Shown here piece by piece: positions 28,759 through 34,637 of a stretch of DNA of 64,000 nucleotides. The position numbers and the translations under genes were made by a program. The notes under the pieces are model-generated. The model saw nothing but the letters and a program-made list of their open reading frames with translations, did not search any database and was not told the origin of the DNA. Source of the DNA: Solirubrobacter taibaiensis (GTDB lineage: Bacteria > Actinomycetota > Thermoleophilia > Solirubrobacterales > Solirubrobacteraceae); the NCBI GenBank assembly GCA_027587225.1, contig JAPDDQ010000005.1, positions 1-64,000 on the forward strand. Direction: 5' to 3'. Each line of letters opens with the position of its first letter. Within the stretch, counting starts at the first letter, position 1.

Positions 28759-28772
28759 CGAACACGTGTTCG
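28759..28772. promoter_or_regulatory. Perfect palindrome matching an actinobacterial SOS (LexA) box
   Basis: CGAACACGTGTTCG is a perfect 14-base palindrome that fits the Gram-positive LexA box CGAAC-N4-GTTCG. It lies in the 71-base gap between the divergent DUF3072 gene and the small membrane-protein gene, about 30 bases from either start. On the minus strand its TTCG half overlaps a plausible -35. Confidence 0.65.
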
Positions 28773-28799
28773 TGCCAACTTCTGGGTACGGTGGCCAGC

Positions 28800-29165
28800 A
28801 TGGACGCCACGACCATCGCTCGTCTGCTCGCTGTCGGCCGGATCTCTCTGGGCGGGGTGCTCACGGTCACGCCCGGGTTCGTCACGAAGACGTGGGTCGG
28901 GGAGAACACGCCGGGCGCGAAGGTGTTGGGCGCCGGGTTCGGTGCGCGGGACGTCGCGATCGGCGCCGGGCTGTGGCGCGCGCTGGACGCGGGCGAGGAC
29001 GCGCGGCCCTGGCTACTCGCCGGTGCGGCGAGCGACGCGGCCGACCTGCTCGCCACGCTGGCGGCGGGCGGCTCGATCCCGCGCCTCGGCCGAGCCGCCA
29101 CGGTGACGGTCGCCGCGGCAGGAGCGGGGCTGGGGCTGTGGGCGGCGCGTCAGGTCGCGCCGTAG
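28800..29165 (+). CDS. Small membrane protein of unknown function
   Basis: This 121-residue protein has three hydrophobic stretches (ARLLAVGRISLGGVLTVTPGF, VLGAGFGARDVAIGAGLW, TVTVAAAGAGLGLWAA) separated by short polar loops. The pattern resembles DUF4267-like or related small membrane proteins, without a clear match. ATG at 28800 is preferred because TACGGT (28787-28792) lies 7 bases before it and suggests a leaderless mRNA; a GTG at 28791 falls inside that box. The end overlaps the convergent TetR gene by 16 bases. Confidence 0.7.
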   Translation: MDATTIARLLAVGRISLGGVLTVTPGFVTKTWVGENTPGAKVLGAGFGARDVAIGAGLWRALDAGEDARPWLLAGAASDAADLLATLAAGGSIPRLGRAATVTVAAAGAGLGLWAARQVAP

Positions 29166-29758
29166 AGCACGCGCGTCCAGATGGTCGTGAGCGTGTCCAC
29201 GACGGTGTCACGCGCCGCGTCCGTGCGGTTCAGATAGCGCTCCATCATCCACACGAGCGCGCGGGCGGTCTCTTCGGCATCGAGCGGGATGACGCGGCCC
29301 GCCTCGATCTCCTTCACGATGTGGCGGGTGGTGACGCCCACGAACTGATCCACGAGCCCGACGTAGACGCGCTCGACCTCATGGTCGTCGGTGGCGGCGT
29401 CGGCCAGGGCCCGCAGCACGGCGCCGTGCTGCGCGTAGACCTCGACGAAGCCCTCCATCGCCTCGCGCGCCTGGGCCGGCCCGTCGCCCGACCCGGTGTA
29501 CCAGCGCTGCGACATCGTCCGGAGCTCGGCGCCGATGTGCTCGACCACCTTGAGCATCAGGTGGTGGCGGTCCCGGAAGTAGACGTAGAACGAGGGCCGG
29601 GACAGGTCCGTCCGGCGCATGACCTCGTCCACGGTCAGCTCGCGGAACGACCGCTCGCGCAGCAGCGCCTCGGCCGCAGCCACGATTTCCGCTTCCGCTA
29701 CTTCGGGCGTCCGACGTCTCCGGCGGCCGCTCATCTCCTCCATCTGGCCTGCGCTCAC
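29150..29758 (-). CDS. TetR family transcriptional regulator
   Basis: The 202-residue protein has an N-terminal helix-turn-helix: EIVAAAEALLRERSFRELTVDEVMRRTDLSRPSFYVYFRDRHHLM is a textbook TetR DNA-binding domain (residues about 20-65). It is preceded by a basic arm (SGRRRRRTPEV). The rest is the helical ligand-binding domain, ending YLNRTDAARDTVVDTL, typical of the EthR-like group. A 14-base imperfect palindrome sits 13 bases upstream (29771-29784) and may be its own operator. The ligand and targets are unknown; the divergent neighbour is a tRNA. Confidence 0.9.
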   Translation of the reverse strand: MSAGQMEEMSGRRRRRTPEVAEAEIVAAAEALLRERSFRELTVDEVMRRTDLSRPSFYVYFRDRHHLMLKVVEHIGAELRTMSQRWYTGSGDGPAQAREAMEGFVEVYAQHGAVLRALADAATDDHEVERVYVGLVDQFVGVTTRHIVKEIEAGRVIPLDAEETARALVWMMERYLNRTDAARDTVVDTLTTIWTRVLYGAT

Positions 29759-29770
29759 CCTCGGGCAAGC

Positions 29771-29784
29771 GTACTGCGCGGTAC
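29771..29784. promoter_or_regulatory. Candidate TetR operator next to the tRNA-Lys promoter
   Basis: GTACTGCGCGGTAC is a palindrome at 12 of 14 positions, between the TetR start (29758) and tRNA-Lys (29799). TACAGT (29782-29787) overlapping it could be the tRNA -10 box. Confidence 0.45.
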
Positions 29785-29798
29785 AGTCGAACGCGCCG

Positions 29799-29870
29799 GC
29801 CGCCGTAGCTCAGTGGTAGAGCAGCGGACTTTTAATCCGTTGTGCGTTGGTTCGAATCCAACCGGCGGCA
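29799..29870 (+). tRNA. tRNA-Lys (anticodon TTT)
   Basis: The sequence folds as a tRNA: acceptor GCCGCCG with CGGCGGC, D-stem GCTC/GAGC, anticodon stem GCGGA/TCCGT around loop CTTTTAA (anticodon TTT), T-stem GTTGG/CCAAC with TTCGAAT loop, discriminator A at 29870. CCA is not encoded. A small gene starts 3 bases after its end. Confidence 0.97.
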
Positions 29871-29873
29871 CTC

Positions 29874-30032
29874 ATGTTCTATGAAATCTGGGCCTGGATC
29901 TCGATGGTGCTCGGCGTCGGCATGTGTGCCGTGATCATCTTCTTCCTCGTGAAGAAGGACGACAGCCGCGAGAAAGAAGAGGCCGCGCGCGAATACTTCG
30001 ATGCGCACGGCCACTGGCCGGACGAAGCCTGA
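29874..30032 (+). CDS. Small single-span membrane protein
   Basis: This 52-residue protein has one strong membrane helix (IWAWISMVLGVGMCAVIIFFLV) followed by a highly charged tail (KKDDSREKEEAAREYFDAHGHWPDEA). The tail should be cytosolic. The ATG at 29874 comes 3 bases after the last base of tRNA-Lys, so there is no room for a separate promoter or ribosome binding site; tRNA 3' processing would leave an almost leaderless message. Unknown function; the HWPDEA ending recurs in small actinobacterial membrane proteins. Confidence 0.75.
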   Translation: MFYEIWAWISMVLGVGMCAVIIFFLVKKDDSREKEEAAREYFDAHGHWPDEA

Positions 30033-30039
30033 GAAGCAG

Positions 30040-30111
30040 TACCCCCAACGGGAATCGAACCCGTGCTACAAGCGTGAAAGGCTTGCGTGCTAACCGCTAC
30101 ACCATGGGGGC
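30040..30111 (-). tRNA. tRNA-Glu (anticodon TTC)
   Basis: Read on the minus strand it begins GCCCCCATGGTGTAGCGG, has anticodon stem CAAGC/GCTTG around loop CTTTCAC (anticodon TTC), T-arm ACGGG TTCGATT CCCGT, and ends TGGGGGT plus discriminator A. This is a standard bacterial tRNA-Glu. CCA is not encoded. It lies between the small membrane gene and the SDR gene. Confidence 0.96.
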
Positions 30112-30129
30112 GCGCACACACAGTCTAGG

Positions 30130-30876
30130 TCAGACGCTCCGAGTCAGTCCGCCGTCGACGAGAATGGCCGTTCCGTTGATGTACGCGGCCGGTTGAGAGC
30201 ACAGGAAGACGGCCGCCACGGCGCACTCCTCGACCGTGCCGAGCCGCTCCGCGGGGACCAGTTTGCGCGCCTGCTCCTGGGCCGCTTCGAGCGAGCCCGC
30301 TGTGTCGATCATGCGGTCGGTCGCGATCCGGCCCGGGTGCACGTGGTTGAACGTGATCCCCGCCGCGGCGTGCTGACGGGCCAGGACCTTGAAGGCGGCG
30401 ACGAGGCCCGGGCGGTGGGCGTTGGAGAGCTGCAGCGCGTCGATCGGCTCGGTCACCGCCATCGACCCGATCGCGACGATCCGCCCGAAGCCGCGCTCGC
30501 TCATGGTGGGGACGAGGCGCTCGATGATCGTCATCGGCGAGATCAGCAGGCTGCGCTGCGCGGCTTCCCACTGGGCGCGGGAGAAGGACAACGGGTCGCC
30601 GGCGGGCGGGCCGCCGGTGTTGGCGACGTAGATGTCGATCGGCCCGAGGTCGCTCTGGACGGCTTCTAGGAGCGCCGGGATGGCGTCGAGGTCGTCGGAG
30701 TCGAACGCGTATCCGCAGCCGTCGATCTCGCCCGCGACCTGCTCCGCGCGCTCCGTGGAGCGCGAGGTGACCGCGACCTTCACGCCTTCGGCGGACAGGC
30801 CGTCGGCGATCCCGCGGCCGATGCCCTTCGAGCCCGCGGTGACGAGCGCGACCTTGCCCTCAAGCCCGAGGTCCAT
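30130..30876 (-). CDS. SDR family oxidoreductase with altered catalytic motif
   Basis: The 248-residue protein has the SDR cofactor motif TAGSKGIGRG (residues 13-22), VANTGG (NxxG region) and a FabG-like C-terminus (CSQPAAYINGTAILVDGG). The catalytic Ser is kept (GSMAV, Ser138), but the YxxxK motif is replaced by SNAHR at 151-155, as in a minority SDR subgroup. The usual proton relay is therefore missing. It could be a non-classical reductase or a non-catalytic NAD(P)-binding protein. The ATG at 30876 shares its A with the stop of the upstream gene (TGATG); a longer open frame to 31194 lies in that gene. Confidence 0.87.
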   Translation of the reverse strand: MDLGLEGKVALVTAGSKGIGRGIADGLSAEGVKVAVTSRSTERAEQVAGEIDGCGYAFDSDDLDAIPALLEAVQSDLGPIDIYVANTGGPPAGDPLSFSRAQWEAAQRSLLISPMTIIERLVPTMSERGFGRIVAIGSMAVTEPIDALQLSNAHRPGLVAAFKVLARQHAAAGITFNHVHPGRIATDRMIDTAGSLEAAQEQARKLVPAERLGTVEECAVAAVFLCSQPAAYINGTAILVDGGLTRSV

Positions 30877-31223
30877 CACACCACCGCCAGTTCGCGGCGG
30901 GTGCGGGCGAGGCGGCCGCACCAGGTGGCGAAGATGGCCACGCCGAGCGGCGCGCCCAGCCAGTGCTGGTCGAGCAGCACGCCGACGAGGCTCGGCAACC
31001 CGGCGAGCGCAGCGCCGGCGAGCACGAGCAGCAGCGGGAGCCGCAGCACCGCGCCGGTGAACAGCGCGCACAGCGCCCACGCGCCAGGCCCGGCGAGCCA
31101 GCCCCACGACTGGAAGAACTCCCGGTCCAACGAGGCCGACAACGTCACCGCCACCACACCGAGCGTGAGCGCCTGCAGCAGCGCCGCTCGCCACACCACC
31201 GACCCATCCATGCGCGGCATCAT
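30876..31223 (-). CDS. Small membrane protein of unknown function
   Basis: The 115-residue protein has about four hydrophobic helices ([69 protein letters not shown]) and a basic end. I do not recognise the family. The ATG at 31223 overlaps the stop of the upstream gene by 4 bases (ATGA); a second ATG at 31220 and a third at 31211 follow. It forms a three-gene unit with the HExxH protein and the SDR gene. Confidence 0.7.
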   Translation of the reverse strand: MMPRMDGSVVWRAALLQALTLGVVAVTLSASLDREFFQSWGWLAGPGAWALCALFTGAVLRLPLLLVLAGAALAGLPSLVGVLLDQHWLGAPLGVAIFATWCGRLARTRRELAVV

Positions 31224-32572
31224 CGCAGGATCGCGAGCAGCTCCCACGCGGTCGGCCAGATCGGCCCGAACGGGTCCTCGCAGCCGCCCCGGACGTCGCA
31301 GTCTTCGACCGGCGGCTCGTCGGTCGGGTCGGGCGTGGGCTCGGGCTCCGGGGTCTCCGTGGGCTCGGGTGTCGGCTCCGGTTCGGGTGTGGCGGTCGGG
31401 TCGGCGGTGGGCGTTGGCGTGGCGGTCGGCGTCGGCGCGGCCGTCTCGGTCGGGCTTGGCGTCGCCGTGGCCGCCGGGGTCTCAGTCGGCGTCGCCGTCG
31501 GCGTGGCGGTCGGGATGACCGTCGGTGTCGAGGTGGGTGTGGGCGTGGCGGTCGGCGTCGCTGTGGGCGTCGGCGTTGGCGTTGCCGTGGCTGTAGGGGT
31601 CGCCGTCGCCGTTGCGGTGGGAGAGGCGGTCGCCGTGGGCGTCGCGGTGGCGGTCGGCGTCACGGTGGCCGTGGCCGTGGCCGTGGGCGTCGCGGTCGGC
31701 GTTGGGGTGGGAGTGGCCGTCGCGGTGGGTGTCGCCGTCGCCGTCGCCGTCGCCGTGGCGGTCGCGGTCGCGGTGGGCGTGGCCGTCGGTGTCTTTGTTG
31801 CGGTCGGCGTCGGCGTGTCCACCGACGCGGGGCTGCTCCTGGGCGCGGAGGTGCGGCTCGGCGTGGGCGCCGCGGTCGGGGCCGGCGCGGCGGTCGCGGC
31901 CGGGGTGGGCGTCGTGGTCATCGCGGGGTCGCCGGTCACGATCGGCGGAGCGTCGGGCGGCGGCGCCGGCGGCGTCCGGTCGCGGGCAGCGGCCTTGATC
32001 AGCGCGCACGTCTGGCGGTGCTGGCTCGGGGTCGGGTTGTACGCGTAGATCGCGTGGTCCTTCACGGAGCTGATCCGCGCGAGCCGGGCGCACCAGGCGT
32101 AGCCCTCGGCGAACCACTCGGCGAGCGGCCGCGTCCCACTCCACCACCGGGTGTGCGGCCGCTTCATGATCTTGCGGAACCGGCCGCGGTCCGTGTTGGA
32201 GAAAACTGTCAGGTCGTAGACATGACCCAGTTCGTGGAGCATCACCGCGCGCGGCTGCTTGATTCCGGGCTTGACGTAGATCACCCGCGGCTGTGCCGTG
32301 TACACACAGCCGGCCATCTTCGGCAGTCCCGGACAGGGGATCGTCCGCAGCACCACGGTGCCGGTGACCGTCGGCACCAGCGCGCTGTTGGCCCACGACT
32401 GCCATTGCCCAGAAAGCAGCCCACCGTTCGGCGCTTCGAGGCGCACTGCCCCGCGCGCGGCCAGCGGCGCGGCCTCAGCGGAACGGAGAAACGGCAAGCC
32501 GAATACCGCGCACAGGCTTGCGAGTACGACGACCGGGGCGAACCGCCGCAACACCACTGAGGTAAGTACCAC
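31220..32572 (-). CDS. Secreted HExxH protein with a long Thr/Pro/Ala-rich repeat tail
   Basis: The 450-residue protein has a signal peptide (about 35 residues, ending SAEA), then a globular domain of about 180 residues with a zinc-metallopeptidase motif HELGH (113-117) and a downstream [10 protein letters not shown] that can give the third ligand (Glu152 or Glu156). From residue 253 to about 416 it is almost only Thr, Pro and Ala, with Glu/Asp late on, a probable glycosylated or wall-spanning stalk. The end has three Cys ([12 protein letters not shown]). Start is GTG at 32572 with no clear ribosome binding site. Substrate unknown. The order peptidase-stalk resembles surface-anchored proteins, but no LPXTG or lipobox is seen. 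Confidence 0.8.
   Translation of the reverse strand: MVLTSVVLRRFAPVVVLASLCAVFGLPFLRSAEAAPLAARGAVRLEAPNGGLLSGQWQSWANSALVPTVTGTVVLRTIPCPGLPKMAGCVYTAQPRVIYVKPGIKQPRAVMLHELGHVYDLTVFSNTDRGRFRKIMKRPHTRWWSGTRPLAEWFAEGYAWCARLARISSVKDHAIYAYNPTPSQHRQTCALIKAAARDRTPPAPPPDAPPIVTGDPAMTTTPTPAATAAPAPTAAPTPSRTSAPRSSPASVDTPTPTATKTPTATPTATATATATATATATPTATATPTPTPTATPTATATATVTPTATATPTATASPTATATATPTATATPTPTPTATPTATPTPTSTPTVIPTATPTATPTETPAATATPSPTETAAPTPTATPTPTADPTATPEPEPTPEPTETPEPEPTPDPTDEPPVEDCDVRGGCEDPFGPIWPTAWELLAILR
31325..31816 (-). repeat. Degenerate GC-rich tandem repeat coding for Thr-Pro/Thr-Ala
   Basis: About 490 bases are built from hexamer-like units of the form GTSGCS and GTSGGS (plus strand), encoding alternating Thr-Ala and Thr-Pro pairs on the minus strand. 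Codon third positions vary, so the DNA is not a perfect minisatellite. All frames on the plus strand also stay open here, producing a spurious long Val/Gly-rich frame. Confidence 0.85.
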
Positions 32573-32721
32573 AGGTGGACACTCTTTGGGCAGCCGCCCG
32601 AACGGCCAAACCCGGACCCGGTGGTCCTCATCGCGTCGACCCCCACCGACGCGTTCGAGTCTCCCACCGCAGCCCTGGCTCTATCCTGGCTGCCGGTTCC
32701 GCCACCCAGCGCGAGACCCGG

Positions 32722-32795
32722 GGGCGGTTAGCTCAGTTGGTCAGAGCGCCTGCCTTACAAGCAGGAGGTCGCGCGTTCGAGCCGCGCACCGCCCA
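32722..32795 (+). tRNA. tRNA-Val (anticodon TAC)
   Basis: GGGCGGT pairs with ACCGCCC as acceptor stem, the D-arm is GCTC AGTTGGTCA GAGC, the anticodon stem CCTGC/GCAGG surrounds CTTACAA (anticodon TAC), and the T-arm has TTCGAGC. Discriminator A at 32795; no CCA encoded. TATCCT at 32682-32687 is a possible -10 box. Confidence 0.96.
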
Positions 32796-32810
32796 CTCCC
32801 GCCGACGTCG

Positions 32811-33164
32811 TCAGGCGCCGAGCGCCCGGGCTGCCGGGGCGCCGCGGGGCGCGAGATCGGCGGCGTACTGCGACGAGGCGACGGCGTTGGTGAAGGTGAG
32901 CGTCGAGTCGCGCTTGAACGCCATCAGCGCGTCGACCACCCGGTCGGGGTTGATCTTGACCGCCGCTTTGCTCATCGCCGCGGCGGAGACGAGCACCGGG
33001 GCGCTGGATGGGTCGACCCGCGTCGGCGTCTCACGCGCCGGCGCGTCGCGCAGGGCCGCCCAGAGCTGCTCGAACTCGCCGCTGGACGCGCGGTCGGAAT
33101 CCGCGCCGCGCGGCTGCGGGCGGTCGACCGACGTGGAGATGCGGGTGGTGACAGCGGCGTTCAT
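32811..33164 (-). CDS. Hypothetical protein
   Basis: With the ATG at 33164 the protein has 117 residues, MNAAVTTRISTSVDRPQPRG at the start and a helical middle (GEFEQLWAALRDAP, INPDRVVDALMAFKRDS). It ends Ala-rich. No signal peptide, membrane helix or known motif is seen. Another in-frame start lies at 33224, 4 bases from the stop of the channel gene; nothing decides between them. It follows the TrkA-like gene on the same strand and may be in its transcript. Confidence 0.55.
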   Translation of the reverse strand: MNAAVTTRISTSVDRPQPRGADSDRASSGEFEQLWAALRDAPARETPTRVDPSSAPVLVSAAAMSKAAVKINPDRVVDALMAFKRDSTLTFTNAVASSQYAADLAPRGAPAARALGA

Positions 33165-33227
33165 GACTCTCGTGCAGATCTGTATCGGCCGCTTGCGCCG
33201 GAATGCGCTCCCGGCCGGACGCATGTC

Positions 33228-34529
33228 CTAGCGGGCGAGCGAGAGTGGGTATTCCTCCCACCCCGAGGCCTGCAGCAGGTGCGGGCGCCCATCGCGCACC
33301 GCGACCGCCTCGGGCCCACGCCCCAGCACGAGTCCGGCGATGAACACCGCGCCGAGCCGGTGGACGTCGACGACGTGCCCGATCTGCTCCAGGGACTGCG
33401 TCTCGTCGGCCACCTCGCCGTCGCCGGCCCGCAGGATCACGCGCAGGTCGTCGTCGGCGGCGCGCGCCGCCATCGCGGCCTCGATGTTGTTCAGGTCCAG
33501 CGGCGTGACCGCGGCGAGGGAGCGTGCCCGCGCCAACGACAGCCGCCGCAAGACGGCCGGGTTCGCCCCGCGCCCGATCACGACCGGCAACCGGGCCCGC
33601 TTCGCGAAGCCGACGTTCTCGCCCTCGGCCTCGGTGTCGACGGCCACCACGGGCACACCGCACGAGCGCAGCAGCAGGCACAACCGCAGCCCCACCTGCC
33701 CGAGTCCGACGACCACGACGTGATCCCGCCGCGGCACGGCGCGCCGCCCGATCAACCCCGTCAGGGACGAGTCGACCAGTCGGTTGATGAGCCCGCCGGT
33801 GAAGCACGCGGCCGAGAGCAACGTCAGGACCATCGAGGCGACGATCGCGCCCTTGAACCACTTGGGGCCGTCGTCCACGGCCGAGTTGGGCCCGACCGTC
33901 GCCAGGGACTTGGTCGAGCCGTACAGCGCGTCGATGGCGCTCTGCTCGAGCACGATCATCGACCCGATCCACTCGAACAGCAACATCGTCGCGAGCCCGA
34001 TGGCGCCGTAGAACAGCAGCCCGGAGCTGCGGTCGTAGGGCGCGAACACGGCTTCGATCACCGCTCGCGCCCGGCGCGCTTTGAGCTTCGGCAGCGCGAC
34101 CTCTTCCAGCGACTCGTCCAAGCCGACCCACCGCGATTCGGTGCGCCGGATGGCGACGATGTTCGAATCAAGACACTGTCCCGCCAGCACCGGAGCCACG
34201 ATGTCGGCGATCGACGTCACCTCGCAGTGCGGGATCGCCTGCTCCACCTGGCGGGCGATCGCGGGGTCGAAGATCGTCACCACCAGCGGCAGCTCCGGGT
34301 CCAGGTGCCGGACCAGCAAGGCCATCCGCAACGGAAACGCATCCTCGCGGGAAGCCGCGCAGGCCACGTCGAAGCGCCCTGACTCCACCGCCGCGCGCAC
34401 ACCCTCGTCGTCGGGCTCGTCCAGCCAGTCGACGCTCGCGCCACCCGCCTCCAAGGCCTGGACGACCTCCTTGGCCAAGTCGCCGCCACCCATCAAGAGG
34501 ACGCGCTTCAAGGCTCGCAACCTATACAC
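33228..34529 (-). CDS. TrkA/RCK-type NAD-binding ion channel protein with atypical filter
   Basis: The 433-residue protein has two NAD-binding domains around a membrane part: KRVLLMGGGDLAKEV at the N-terminus and VVVVGLGQVGLRLCLLL at residue 271. Between them are two membrane helices (about 170-192 and 225-247) with a pore-like segment ALYGSTKSLATVGPN. Potassium channels read TVGYG at the filter; here it is TVGPN (211-215). This suggests a K+-channel-related protein with altered or lost selectivity, or a regulator. The start is GTG at 34529; a TTG a few codons on, right behind TATAGG, is possible. Confidence 0.8.
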   Translation of the reverse strand: MYRLRALKRVLLMGGGDLAKEVVQALEAGGASVDWLDEPDDEGVRAAVESGRFDVACAASREDAFPLRMALLVRHLDPELPLVVTIFDPAIARQVEQAIPHCEVTSIADIVAPVLAGQCLDSNIVAIRRTESRWVGLDESLEEVALPKLKARRARAVIEAVFAPYDRSSGLLFYGAIGLATMLLFEWIGSMIVLEQSAIDALYGSTKSLATVGPNSAVDDGPKWFKGAIVASMVLTLLSAACFTGGLINRLVDSSLTGLIGRRAVPRRDHVVVVGLGQVGLRLCLLLRSCGVPVVAVDTEAEGENVGFAKRARLPVVIGRGANPAVLRRLSLARARSLAAVTPLDLNNIEAAMAARAADDDLRVILRAGDGEVADETQSLEQIGHVVDVHRLGAVFIAGLVLGRGPEAVAVRDGRPHLLQASGWEEYPLSLAR

Positions 34530-34637
34530 CTGTGGAGAGATCTCCGCTCCTCACCCGTCGAGTGACAGTTGCGTGTATCGCCCGCTCGCACCAAACTCCG
34601 GCATAGAGGGGTTCCGAGGCGAGAGGGGTCGAGGACG

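Noticed and set aside
29799..30111. Integration site (att) at the tRNA-Lys/tRNA-Glu pair
   Set aside because: No integrase, no repeated tRNA 3' end and no foreign-looking genes are found nearby.
31325..31816. CRISPR array
   Set aside because: The repeats are short in-frame hexamer-like units without spacers, and code for Thr-Pro/Ala.
30963..32048. Long plus-strand frame of Val/Gly/Ser repeats (361 codons) across the repeat region
   Set aside because: It is the antisense reading of the Thr/Pro/Ala repeat of the minus-strand secreted protein. The minus-strand reading has a signal peptide and a HELGH motif; the plus-strand one has neither a known domain nor a start site.
32630..32720. Possible tRNA remnant with GCGTTCGAGTC before tRNA-Val
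   Set aside because: A T-loop-like TTCGAGT is present, but the flanking ACGCG and CTCCC do not pair, and no D-arm or anticodon arm can be folded.
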